Below are positions 46,077 to 54,842 of a stretch of 64,000 bases of DNA, in pieces; position 1 is the stretch's first letter, and every line of letters begins with the position of its first letter. This DNA is from Orientallactaga sibirica. Its lineage: Eukaryota; Chordata; Mammalia; Rodentia; Dipodidae. Under the pieces are notes generated by a model. It saw only the letters and a list, made by a program, of their open reading frames with translations. It was not told where the DNA came from and searched no databases. Both the position numbers and the translations under genes were made by a program. The DNA lies in the NCBI GenBank assembly GCA_036365145.1, contig JAEOAD010000012.1, positions 42,996,501 through 43,060,500 on the forward strand, given 5' to 3'.

Positions 46077-47084
46077 CCTGGATTGCTTTGATGCTTAGGT
46101 TTCCTATTTATCTTCAGTGTTCTTAGGTGTTGTGATCCACCTTTATATTATTTTAGGATATGGGTTTAAGGTGTCAGTGTAGCACTTGTACTTAAGTAGA
46201 AGTACTCCTAGCTGTTGAGTTTGCTTGTTAAGCAATTATTGTAGTGGACTGGTGGTGATGCAAGTTCTAAACTTCAACAGAGCAAAATACACATTCAATT
46301 GACATGAACACAGAGTATACAAGTGTGAGAATTGAGACAACCAGTCCTATAGGGCTAAAATCCCTAAGGGCATGTGATGGTCCACTCCTTAGTCCTGTCA
46401 GCTTGGGAATCAGACCCTGTCCTCAATAATAACTGAAGCAAAAGATAAAGGCCCTTTAAATCTATAAGTAGTACAGATAGCAATATTCAACCCTCACATT
46501 CAGCTTATTTGAAAATGGTAAAGCCACCCACAAATATGTAATACATATGCCTTGACCTGGAAAGAGTGGTTAGCACTTCCAATGCAGGCCTTTGTTATCT
46601 TTTGGTGTGGCTTTAAACTCACCAATGCTGGGTGCCCACCTCGTTACCTGGGCTGTGGAGCTTGGGTCAGGTCAGCTGGGGCCGTGTTTGATGTGGTTCA
46701 AATTTGCCACTGGTTGTTGTTGATTCTACCAATTCCCTGGGAGCTGATGAATGGGGATGGGCGATTCAGGAAGCCTGCAGCAACTCACGTGTGTGTGTCT
46801 CTTTCAGTAGCTCTGCAGATTTTTCTTTGATTTCTGGGCTCTGTGAGGAGACTGATGAGGTTGAAAAGTCCTTTTTTTGTTTGTTTGTTTTGAAGCTCAG
46901 CGGGGCTTAGCTGACCTGGTTGGAAGTTTTGGATCGAGAGTTGAGTCTTGGTGCCGATCTGGGGAACCGCTGAGTGAAGTGAATTTGCTGGGGTGCTCTT
47001 GGGGTGGAGCGGCCGCTGGGAGCCCACGGATGGGGAGCCCACGGCTGGGGAGCCCGCGGCTGGGGAGTCCGCGGCTGGGGAGTC
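46077..47084 (-). promoter_or_regulatory. L1 5' UTR (internal promoter region)
   Basis: About 1 kb upstream of ORF1 on the minus strand, GC-rich at its outer end (CGGCCGC near 47009). L1 5' UTRs carry the internal promoter. Activity here is not shown. Homologous 5' UTR sequence lies at 28975-29740 in the older copy, where the outer parts are diverged. Confidence 0.7.
47017..47084 (+). repeat. 15-bp GC-rich tandem repeat at the L1 5' end
   Basis: About 4.5 units of TGGGGAGCCCGCGGC (units at 47031, 47046 and 47061, a variant first unit from 47017 and a partial last unit 47076-47084). The array ends exactly at the target duplication, so it forms the 5' extremity of the L1 on its sense strand. 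Confidence 0.95.
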
Positions 47085-47099
47085 CACCATTGAAATTTT
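47085..47099 (+). repeat. right target-site duplication of the full-length L1
   Basis: CACCATTGAAATTTT, identical to 39870-39884. Confidence 0.95.
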
Positions 47100-48739
47100 A
47101 TAATAAAAACTAGATATACTTTGAGTTTTAGTTTATGATGATCTATTTTGTTATTTGTTATAAATAATACTTATTATTTCTAAATAACAAATCATAAGGA
47201 AAACAATGGGAAGAGAAATAATTTATCATTTAAATTAGCTTTTGATGCCTTAGGGGGCTTCAAACTAGCAAATTTTTATTCATTGTTGAAAATTTATATT
47301 AAGTATTTTGTTTTCTACCATTTTTAGTATATCTTATCCTCTGATGGTAGTTATCTTATATTTCTCAGCTCTTTTGAAAGTGGAGAGAGTATACTAATGT
47401 ATTACAAAGGATTATAGACTATAAAATAAATACTTAGCATATAAATTTCTGTATTTAATTGTCAGTTCATTATTTGTTCTATTGAAGCAGATGTTGTGGT
47501 AATTTGTCTATAAAAATATGCTGATCAATTGTGTGAAAAGTCTGACATACAATTTGTTCAAATTTTATGACTGTATAAATGACTTAGGATTAAAAGAAAT
47601 AAGTTGAAGAATAATTGTAATAAGCATGAACAGTTCTGACTGACACAGATGTCTTGAATCATCTTAGTAACACACAAAGAAGAAATAGCATCAGGATTGC
47701 TGAGAACTGTGCAATAGAAAAAGATCAAAGAATATTAAAGAAAACATTATGTCACATTATTTGTTTGGAGTTGGAAGGGCAAGATGGTGAATTCCTATAT
47801 AATTCAGGTAGTGATCAAATTCTACCTCACACATTCCAGCACTTCATTTGTTGGTTTTGTTTAGTTGTTTATTTCTCATTCTGAACAATGTAAAACATGC
47901 TTTTAATAAATCTGAGACCATCCATAAGATCTATTTTACGTTGGTATGGTAAGGACTGAAGAATAATCTGAGAAGAATAATACAGTAGTTGAAACATGGT
48001 ACAACTGAAAATGGACTTACATAGGAAGTTTTGACAAGCATCTATGAGGGTCACCTGAGATCCGGGTGCTATGTGCACAGTGGTTCTTCTGGTCATTTGT
48101 GGAATACTTCAGATCCTAAGGATTAGACCTCTACTTTGATTGATCTTTGGCTTTGACTTAAACATTCATATATATTTGGTGTATAGCCTCTACAGAAAAG
48201 GAAGATCATCATTAGTTGTAAAATCATGTGATGTCTTTAAGATCAATGTGCCTTTTTATTTCAAGAAGACAAAAACCACAAGGGTTCTGGTAATAAATAC
48301 AGCAGCATAGCAAATAGTAATGTTGCATTTCTTTGTCTTTAAATTTGGCATGACAAATATGTTTTATCAGATTTCTAAGTAAAGTCATGTGATTTTATGA
48401 TACACACAGAGTTTGGAACAAGGACTATAAAAATTCACTCAGATTTCCATGTCTCCATTTTCTAGGTCATAGGAATCTTGGATGTGTTTACAAGTACCTT
48501 CTCCTGCTACAGTGTTGGAGGGTCTCAAATTGAGGTATATCAGTATTCAGTTAAGAGTAAAGATTTACTCTTTCCCTTGGGAATAAGAGATATTGCAGAA
48601 TTTAAACACAGGCCAATAAAATAAAATCATCCTCACTGAAGTAGATATAAGAAAGAACAATGGTAGTGTGAGAATTGATTGCAAAAGAGAAAGAAATTTG
48701 AATTTAGAGGGGGCACTGGTAAACCCTCATTGGAAGAAT
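47100..48739. other. no supported feature
   Basis: AT-rich unique sequence. A 76-codon open frame (47654-47884) and a 75-codon minus frame (47869-48096) show nothing recognisable. Confidence 0.5.
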
Positions 48740-51160
48740 TTTTTTTACTTTATTATTTATTTTATTAGTTATGCTCATAGTGTGAATACATTCATGTTGG
48801 TGCCTTCAATAGCCTCCTCCCTGTCATCCCCCTCCAAAGGGACCCTCCTCATTGGGGAATGTGTGTTGTGCATTGTGGGGGTACCTATCAGTCTCTGTGC
48901 ATAATGAACCAACTTGTGGCTCTAACAGTCTTTCTGTCCCCTCTTCCATGAATTTTTCTGATCATGTTGGGTTTGTTTTAGTCCTACTTCAGTGATGAGG
49001 TCTTGGGAGCCTCTGGATCTCTGGATATCTGGTTTAGTAGGAATTGAATGTTCTCTGTGTCTATCTCCTTCAGCCTTGTGCTGGTGTCAGGTTCACTGAG
49101 AAAGCTGCACTCTTGCCCATTTCCCCCGTTACTCTATTGTTTCAGCTGTGGCCCTGGTGAGGTGCGATAGGCTGATCTTCCCCTCAGGTTCAGTGTCCAT
49201 CTGAAAAAGAGAAGCAAATTCTTCAACAGAGAGAGAAGTCAGCACCAGATCGATGGGATGGCCATTATTATTTTAGAGAGAATTTTATATGCATAGGCCC
49301 TCTTATAGCCCACTATTGGTGGTAGCTTGATATTGGAGAACAGACTCAATTTTTGGATATTGTTCTGACATATTTCCCAGTTCCAGCTATGGGTTCTATA
49401 CCACTGAGTGTATCTGTTAGCCAAATCAAGAGCAGTTGGTTACCCACCATGGCTGTGTACCACTATTGCACTTGTTTGATTATCACATCAGGGTGTTTAC
49501 TGCTGAGTAGCTTATACTATGAGTTGTTTAGATAAATGTCAGTCATTTTCCCCCTGTCCCTTGTGTAGCATCCTCTGACACTACACAAGCTAACTGTCTG
49601 GGGATTGACTTGCTTCCAGATTCCATCCAGGTCACTCCATGTTCCTTCCCAACAGCATATGGTGTCTTCAGCAGTAGTGTCTTACCATTAACCTTTGGTG
49701 GGTCATCAAGAACTCTGACAGAAATCTGTCTTCTTTTAGGAAACATTGTAGGTCTCTCTGATCAACAGCTCATTGTGGAAGTTAACCACATGCTGGTACT
49801 GGGAGTTATAGGTCAGTTCCAAGGAAGAAGAAGGAAGAAAAAGATAGGTAATACAAAAGTGAAAGAGAGCAGAGAGAGAAGAGGGAGAGAGAGAGAGAAA
49901 CAGGAAAAGATTAAGGTTAGTCTTCATGATGTCCTCTCCAGGGCTCTGTGGTTCAGGTGTTCCCTCTAAGGGCTTGCTGAAGGTTCAGTCTTTAAGCCTG
50001 TCTTTCAGGATATAGGATTTTATGCTACCATTTCCATATGGGTCCCAATTTGTGCCCCCCCATCCTTACTCTCAACTCCTGTCCCACCCTCCCTATTGTT
50101 TGGTCCTCAAGGTGCTTATTAGGTATGATAGCATCTCAGGAAGATTCAGGTTAGGAGCCACAGATGAGTGAGACCATGTGACAATTATCTTTCTGTGATT
50201 GGGTGAGCTCCCTGCGAATGATCTGTTCCAAGATAGACCATTCTTCTTCAAATTTCATTGTGCCATTTTTTCTTTACTGCTGTGTAGAATTCCATAATGT
50301 AGCTATACCACATCTTTGTCATTAATTCGTCTAATGATGGACATCTGGGTTGATTCCAGCTCTTAGCTATTATGAGTTGATCAGCTATAAACATGTTTGA
50401 GCTCTCTGATCTGAGGCTTGGAGCTTTTAGGGTAAATGCCCATCAAGGGAATAACTGGATCTGTTGGTAGGACTATAGTCATCCTTTTTAGGAGTCTCCA
50501 TATTGCTTTCCATAGTGGTTGTACCATTTTACATTCCCACCCAACAGTGAAAGAGGGTTTCTCTTTCTCCACAACCTCACCAGCCTTTGTTTTCATTAGT
50601 GTTTTTAATGTTAGCTATCCTTACTGAGGTAAGGTGGAATCTCATAGTTGTTTTAATTTGCATTTCCCTGATGATTAGGGATGTTGACCATTTTCTTAAG
50701 TGTGTGTTTGCCATTTGTATTTCTTCCTCTAAGAATTCCCTGTATATTTCTCTATCCTATTTTGTGAGTGGGTTGTTTGACTTTTTATTGTTTAGGTTTT
50801 TGAGTTCTTTGTAGATTCTCAGTATTAGGTCTCTGTCAGTTGTATAACTGGCAAAAATTTTATCCCATTCTGTGGGTAATCTGTTGGCTCTGGTTATTGT
50901 ATGTTCATATGTGAAAAAAAAATTCAGCTTCTTGAGATCCCAATGGTTGAGTGATTGTGAAATTTCCTGAGCTACTGGGGTTTTGTTCAGGAAATTTTTT
51001 CCCACTCCTATGTCATGGGAAGTTCCTCCTATTTTTTCTTCCAGTAGTAGCAGCTTTTCCAGTCTTATATTGAGGTCTTTGATCCATTTGGACTTCATTT
51101 TTGTGCATACCAAGATGTGTGGATCGAGTTTCATTTTCCTACATATGACTGTCCAGATTA
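48740..51160 (-). mobile_element. 5'-truncated older L1 (3' UTR plus ORF2 C-terminus)
   Basis: A T-rich start at 48739-48770 is followed by a 3' UTR (to about 50200) that aligns with 20128-22447, then by ORF2 C-terminal sequence. Minus-strand frames include [20 protein letters not shown] and PLWKAIWRLLKRM (50596-50381) and LTEWDKIFAS-like sequence (51134-50757), typical of L1 ORF2 past the reverse transcriptase. The frame is broken. Similarity ends near 51155. An intact equivalent of the TIMM23 insertion site lies at 49721-49733. Confidence 0.87.
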
Positions 51161-52070
51161 AGGAGATGATAATACTGTGTTGAGACCTGTCTGTGTAACT
51201 GCTAGGTTGTTATTTAGTCCTGAGATTGTTTCATTTTATCTTTTGTTTAGACAGCAATTCTCCATCAAGACTAATTCCTCACTTTGCCTACATATTTGTT
51301 AGTATTAGGACACATTTTTGCTAGTCATGAGTAGGATAGTGCTACTGACACTGCCAATGTAGAGATGTTTGTGAAGTGACAAAATCATGTAGAAATGAAT
51401 ATCCTCCTGATAAGCCACATTCCTGTATATTTGCATGTATGTGTGTATACTTATATGTAAAATACACTAAATACTTAGAATGAAGTTCTACAAACTTCAT
51501 ATTATGTCACTATCTGATTTTATATGTATGTATTTTTATGATATATATTCACTTATTATTCTCCATTTTGAAACTGAAATGTTAGGCTCAATACAGTTAA
51601 ATGAACTATAACAAAACTCTGCTACTTCAGAAGGTATGACCATTTGAACCCAGAAATTTGGCCCTATTACAATTGGACACTGTATTTCTCTATCTAAAAT
51701 CGTATTATATGATTTTCCACAATGAGTAATTTTTCAAGTATAAACATTTGGTATTACCTTTGCCAATTCTTTTTTGGGTTGCTACTTCATTTAAAATGTG
51801 AAAGTGTATAGGTGAATATAATATGCCTTTCTAACATTATTTTATGTCCTCTGCAAAATTCCAAGATATGTATATATATTCTTTTTTTCTAAGATTTAAT
51901 TGTCATAGAAGTCTATTTGTACTCCAACAATTATTGCTTGTATAACAACAACATATGTTAAAATATGTTATTTCAAATAATTTTAAAATGTATGTTTTAG
52001 CTTTCATTATATTTTTATTGCAATACTTTAAATAATATCAACAACAGGAAATGTAACCCTCAGTATCATC
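51161..52070. other. no supported feature
   Basis: Very AT-rich unique sequence. Confidence 0.5.
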
Positions 52071-52363
52071 AAAAATGTAACTTTTCGGGGCTGGAGAAAC
52101 GGCTTAGCATTAAGGCGCCTGCCTGCTAAGCCTAAGAACCTGGTTCTAATCTCCAGGTCCCACGTTTAGCCAGATGCAAAGTGACGCCAGGGCGTAATGC
52201 CGCACTTGACCACAAGGGGGGGCGCACACATCTGGATTTCGTTCACAGCAGCTGAGAGACTGCTGGCACACCCATCTCTATCTGTCTCCCTTTCCCTTCT
52301 GTCTGTCTCTCTTTGTGTCTCTCTCCAAAAATAAATAAAATAATTTTAAAAATGTAACTTTTC
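52071..52363 (+). mobile_element. long-type DIP-like SINE with perfect 16-bp target duplication
   Basis: The body is 52087-52347. GGGGCTGGAGAAACGGCTTAG head, CCAGGTCCCACGTTTAGCCA, then an additional segment GTGACGCCAGGGCGTAATGC and ACTTGACCACAAG not present in the common DIP-like copies, then CAGCAGCTGAGAGACTGCTG, a CT-rich part and a CCAAAAATAAATAAAATAA tail. AAAAATGTAACTTTTC flanks it at 52071-52086 and 52348-52363. The exact duplication shows a rather young insertion. Confidence 0.95.
52210..52225 (+). promoter_or_regulatory. CTCF-like core in the SINE, expanded G run
   Basis: CCACAAGGGGGGGCGC resembles the CTCF core CCASYAGRKGGCGC, but two extra Gs shift the spacing, so binding would probably be weaker than at the second copy. 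Confidence 0.25.
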
Positions 52364-52981
52364 AAACAGTTATGGTGTATTGATATTTTGATTGTATTTC
52401 TCCTAAAAAATTGTCATGAAAAATTTGTAATATAATGGGTAGCATGCATGTTCTGTTTCTGTGCCAATTATAATTAAACAAGAATTTAAAATGTTTATGT
52501 ACTATAAAATATTAAAAGAAAACACATTGTATAAATTTTCTAAATGTAGATATGAAAATGAGCATTTTTAATTTAAACTTAATTTATAGCACTGAGACAT
52601 TATTCTATTTTGTTCAGTACATCATCAAGCTAATATTTTTAATTGTAGAAAATATTTATTTGTTTACCACAGGATATAAGAAATTTTGTTTACCTAATAT
52701 ATTCATTTTCATGAAAAGAATAAAGAATAAAATGCTTTTACTTATTGAAAATGTATTGATCAGTTGATATGTATTCAAGCCTCATGTTATCATATTAGGA
52801 ATAAAAATTATGTCATGATGTGATTTCTACCTTCCAGAATCTCACACTCAGTTACAAATTCATGTGACAGTTTTATGAAAAGAGTGCAAATGACAGCACA
52901 TATATGGAAGCATAGAGAAGTGATGAGCCAGACCATGAATATCTGACTAGGCTTCATGAAGTGTGGCATTTGCACAAATCA
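52364..52981. other. no supported feature
   Basis: AT-rich unique sequence. A 71-codon open frame (52552-52767) is unremarkable. Confidence 0.5.
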
Positions 52982-52994
52982 AGAATATGAGGAG

Positions 52995-53257
52995 GGGGCT
53001 GGAGAGATGGCTTAGCAGTTAAGGTGCCTGCCTCCTAAGCCTAAGAACACTGGTTCCAATCTTCAGCGGTTCCAATCTCCAGGTCCTATGTTTAGCCAGA
53101 TGCAAAGTGATGCAAGGGCATAATGTGGCACTTGACCACAAGGGGGCGCACACATCTGGATTTTGTTTGCAGCAGCTGAGAGACTGCTGACACGCCCATC
53201 TCTGTCTTCCTCTCCCTCTCTCTCTGTCTCTGTCTCTCTCCAAAAAAAAAAAAAAAA
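52995..53257 (+). mobile_element. second long-type DIP-like SINE
   Basis: Same subfamily as 52087-52347 with the extra segment GTGATGCAAGGGCATAATGT and TTGACCACAAGGGGGCGC. A short repeat of GGTTCCAATCT at 53051-53078 is a local duplication. Flanks AGAATATGAGGAG (52982-52994) and AGAGTATGTGGAG (53258-53270) are a 13-bp target duplication with two mismatches. Confidence 0.93.
53136..53149 (+). promoter_or_regulatory. CTCF-like core motif in the SINE
   Basis: CCACAAGGGGGCGC fits the CTCF core consensus at the key positions (CCAC, AGGGGGCGC). Rodent B2-type SINEs are known to spread CTCF sites. Whether this copy is bound cannot be told from sequence. Confidence 0.45.
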
Positions 53258-53270
53258 AGAGTATGTGGAG

Positions 53271-53700
53271 AGTTTCAAACAGAGATGAGGATGTTAAGAA
53301 CTCTTTTAGATGCTCACATGTTCTAGTTAATGCTCTGATATCCCAATCTGCAAACTGTCATTTTTCATTGTTGACTCCACCTATCTCTTATAATATCTAA
53401 GAATATGTTAACTGTCCTTTACATATATAATTTTAAATGGCAGCATAGTTTGTTTCTGTATTCATATATGATAAAATAACAGAATTGGATCTTGCTCTGG
53501 CTAGTCTCAAAGCTGATGAGACGCTTATCTAAACATAAGTTTTGATAAGCATCCTATGAGAACATTGTTATTAGTGTTTCTATTTATGAATATAAATCAC
53601 TTAAATATTAAATAAATATTTTTTATGCATCTCAACATGATGTGAGGTGTAACATGTTATCTTTACTTGAATATTCTGGTAATACTGAAGTAAAGAGTAA
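53271..53700. other. no supported feature
   Basis: Unique AT-rich sequence. Confidence 0.5.
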
Positions 53701-53702
53701 AG

Positions 53703-54045
53703 TCTGAGGAGATAGCTCAGTGGAAAAAAGTGTCTGAGTCCAGATCCCATAACCCACATGAAGCCAGATTTGGTAGCTTGAGCGCCTGTAATCCCAATAC
53801 CCATAGAGAAAGAAGGGAGGTGGAAACAGTAGAATAGCCTGGAAGCTTGCAAGCTAGCTAGGTGAACTTGGCAGTGAATCATGTGCACAATGCAAGATAC
53901 TTCTCAAACAAGGCGTAAGGTTAGGACTGAGAACCTGGGACAGAGGACCAATATCCAGAGCTGACCTCTGACCTCACCATGCACCAGGGAATGCTCTGGC
54001 CTATACTCTCACATGAACATGTGCACACATACATAAGCCACTATA
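53703..54045 (+). mobile_element. B4-like composite SINE
   Basis: CTGAGGAGATAGCTCAGTGG (tRNA/ID-like head), CCAGATTTGGTAGCTTGAG, GCCTGTAATCCCAATACCCA, GCAAGCTAGCTAGGTGAACT, CCAGAGCTGACCTCTGACCT and a CATGTGCACACATACA end match B4-type elements (ID-like head fused to a B1-like body). Confidence 0.72.
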
Positions 54046-54150
54046 TATTTATATCAGAAAGAGAGACAGAGAGAACTGATGAGCCAAGACTTCCAGCCAC
54101 TTCAATCAAACTCCAGATGTGCCAGCCAGCTTGTGAGCAATTCACATACA
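54046..54150 (-). mobile_element. DIP-like SINE fragment
   Basis: AGAAAGAGAGACAGAGAG, CCAAGACTTCCAGCCACTTC and AACTCCAGATGTGCCAGCC are the tail-proximal half of a minus-strand DIP-like SINE. The head is missing. Confidence 0.7.
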
Positions 54151-54476
54151 TAAAAATACTGAAGTAAACAGTAAGAGCACAATGTTTACTTTAAAAATTT
54201 TTTGAATTTGCACTTGAGTTATAGCTATGAATTGATTTAAGACCCATTTCTACTTCAGTATTTCCTCTTAAAATGACCTTTATTCCTATGCTTATTAGTT
54301 AAAGAAGTCTTCTTATTCATCTTCCTTTAAGACATGTCTGAAAATGTTCACATTGAAGATGAAGTTGAAGTGGAGTGTAATACTTAAGTTACTGATACCT
54401 GCCATCAACTAAATCTCAGAGCAGAACCCCCTAAATCTTGTCAGGTTCAGCTGACATTTTCATACCTTTTTTTATT
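54151..54476. other. no supported feature
   Basis: Unique AT-rich sequence. Confidence 0.5.
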
Positions 54477-54842
54477 TCACCCAGACCAAATTTGAAAGTA
54501 TCTTAGGAGGAAGTGCAGTCTAGTCATATTCCTATTTCTCTGCAAAAGTACTACAGAATTGGAACAGCAATCCACACACCCTCTCTCAAAGTCTTTAAAA
54601 CTTAAAGATAGTTCACCGTCTAAATCACTGGACAGTTTTTCCCCATTTTTATTGCAGTCGTATTCCTTTAAACTTCTTTGCCGATGTTCATTCTGTTCAT
54701 ATTCTTCGTGCCCTGTCATTTTGACTGCTGCTGGATAATGCTCTCGAGTATAAAAAAAAATATGTTTTGAAGGAAATTGGCTCTGTTTCTGATCATAATA
54801 GCACAAATGGCAAGTCTCCAGGTGACCTAAGTGCCACAACAA
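54477..54842 (-). CDS. unassigned 121-codon open frame in unique sequence, doubtful
   Basis: Among the longest open frames outside known repeats in this window. The translation is hydrophilic (a charged run EEYEQNEHRQRSLKEYDCNK near residues 47-66) with several cysteines (CHLC, CVDCC). I recognise no family. On the minus strand a pyrimidine-rich stretch ending TTGTGGCACTTAG lies at its beginning and could serve as a splice acceptor. AGGTATGA lies just past its stop and is donor-like, but the in-frame stop precedes it. It could equally be chance, or part of an eroded retrogene. No promoter or polyadenylation evidence. Confidence 0.12.
   Translation of the reverse strand: MLWHLGHLETCHLCYYDQKQSQFPSKHIFFYTREHYPAAVKMTGHEEYEQNEHRQRSLKEYDCNKNGEKLSSDLDGELSLSFKDFERGCVDCCSNSVVLLQRNRNMTRLHFLLRYFQIWSG

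Larger units (their letters stand above)
39885..47084 (-). mobile_element. structurally full-length L1 (LINE-1), broken frames
   Basis: 7.2 kb bracketed by the perfect 15-bp direct repeat CACCATTGAAATTTT. On the minus strand the order is a GC-rich 5' end with 15-bp tandem repeats (47084-47017), the rest of the 5' UTR (to 46077), ORF1 (46076-45016), a 33-bp spacer, ORF2 (44982-41194), a 1.3-kb 3' UTR (41193-39885), and an A-rich end. Both ORFs are broken, so it is not active. It is the best preserved L1 in the window, and the other L1 copies were recognised by alignment to it. Insertion was by target-primed reverse transcription, given the A-rich 3' end and the duplication. Confidence 0.96.

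Noticed and set aside
47017..47084. Regular short repeats considered as a CRISPR-like array or coding repeat (GSPRL)
   Set aside because: The units are contiguous without spacers, belong to an L1 5' end, and the genome is mammalian.
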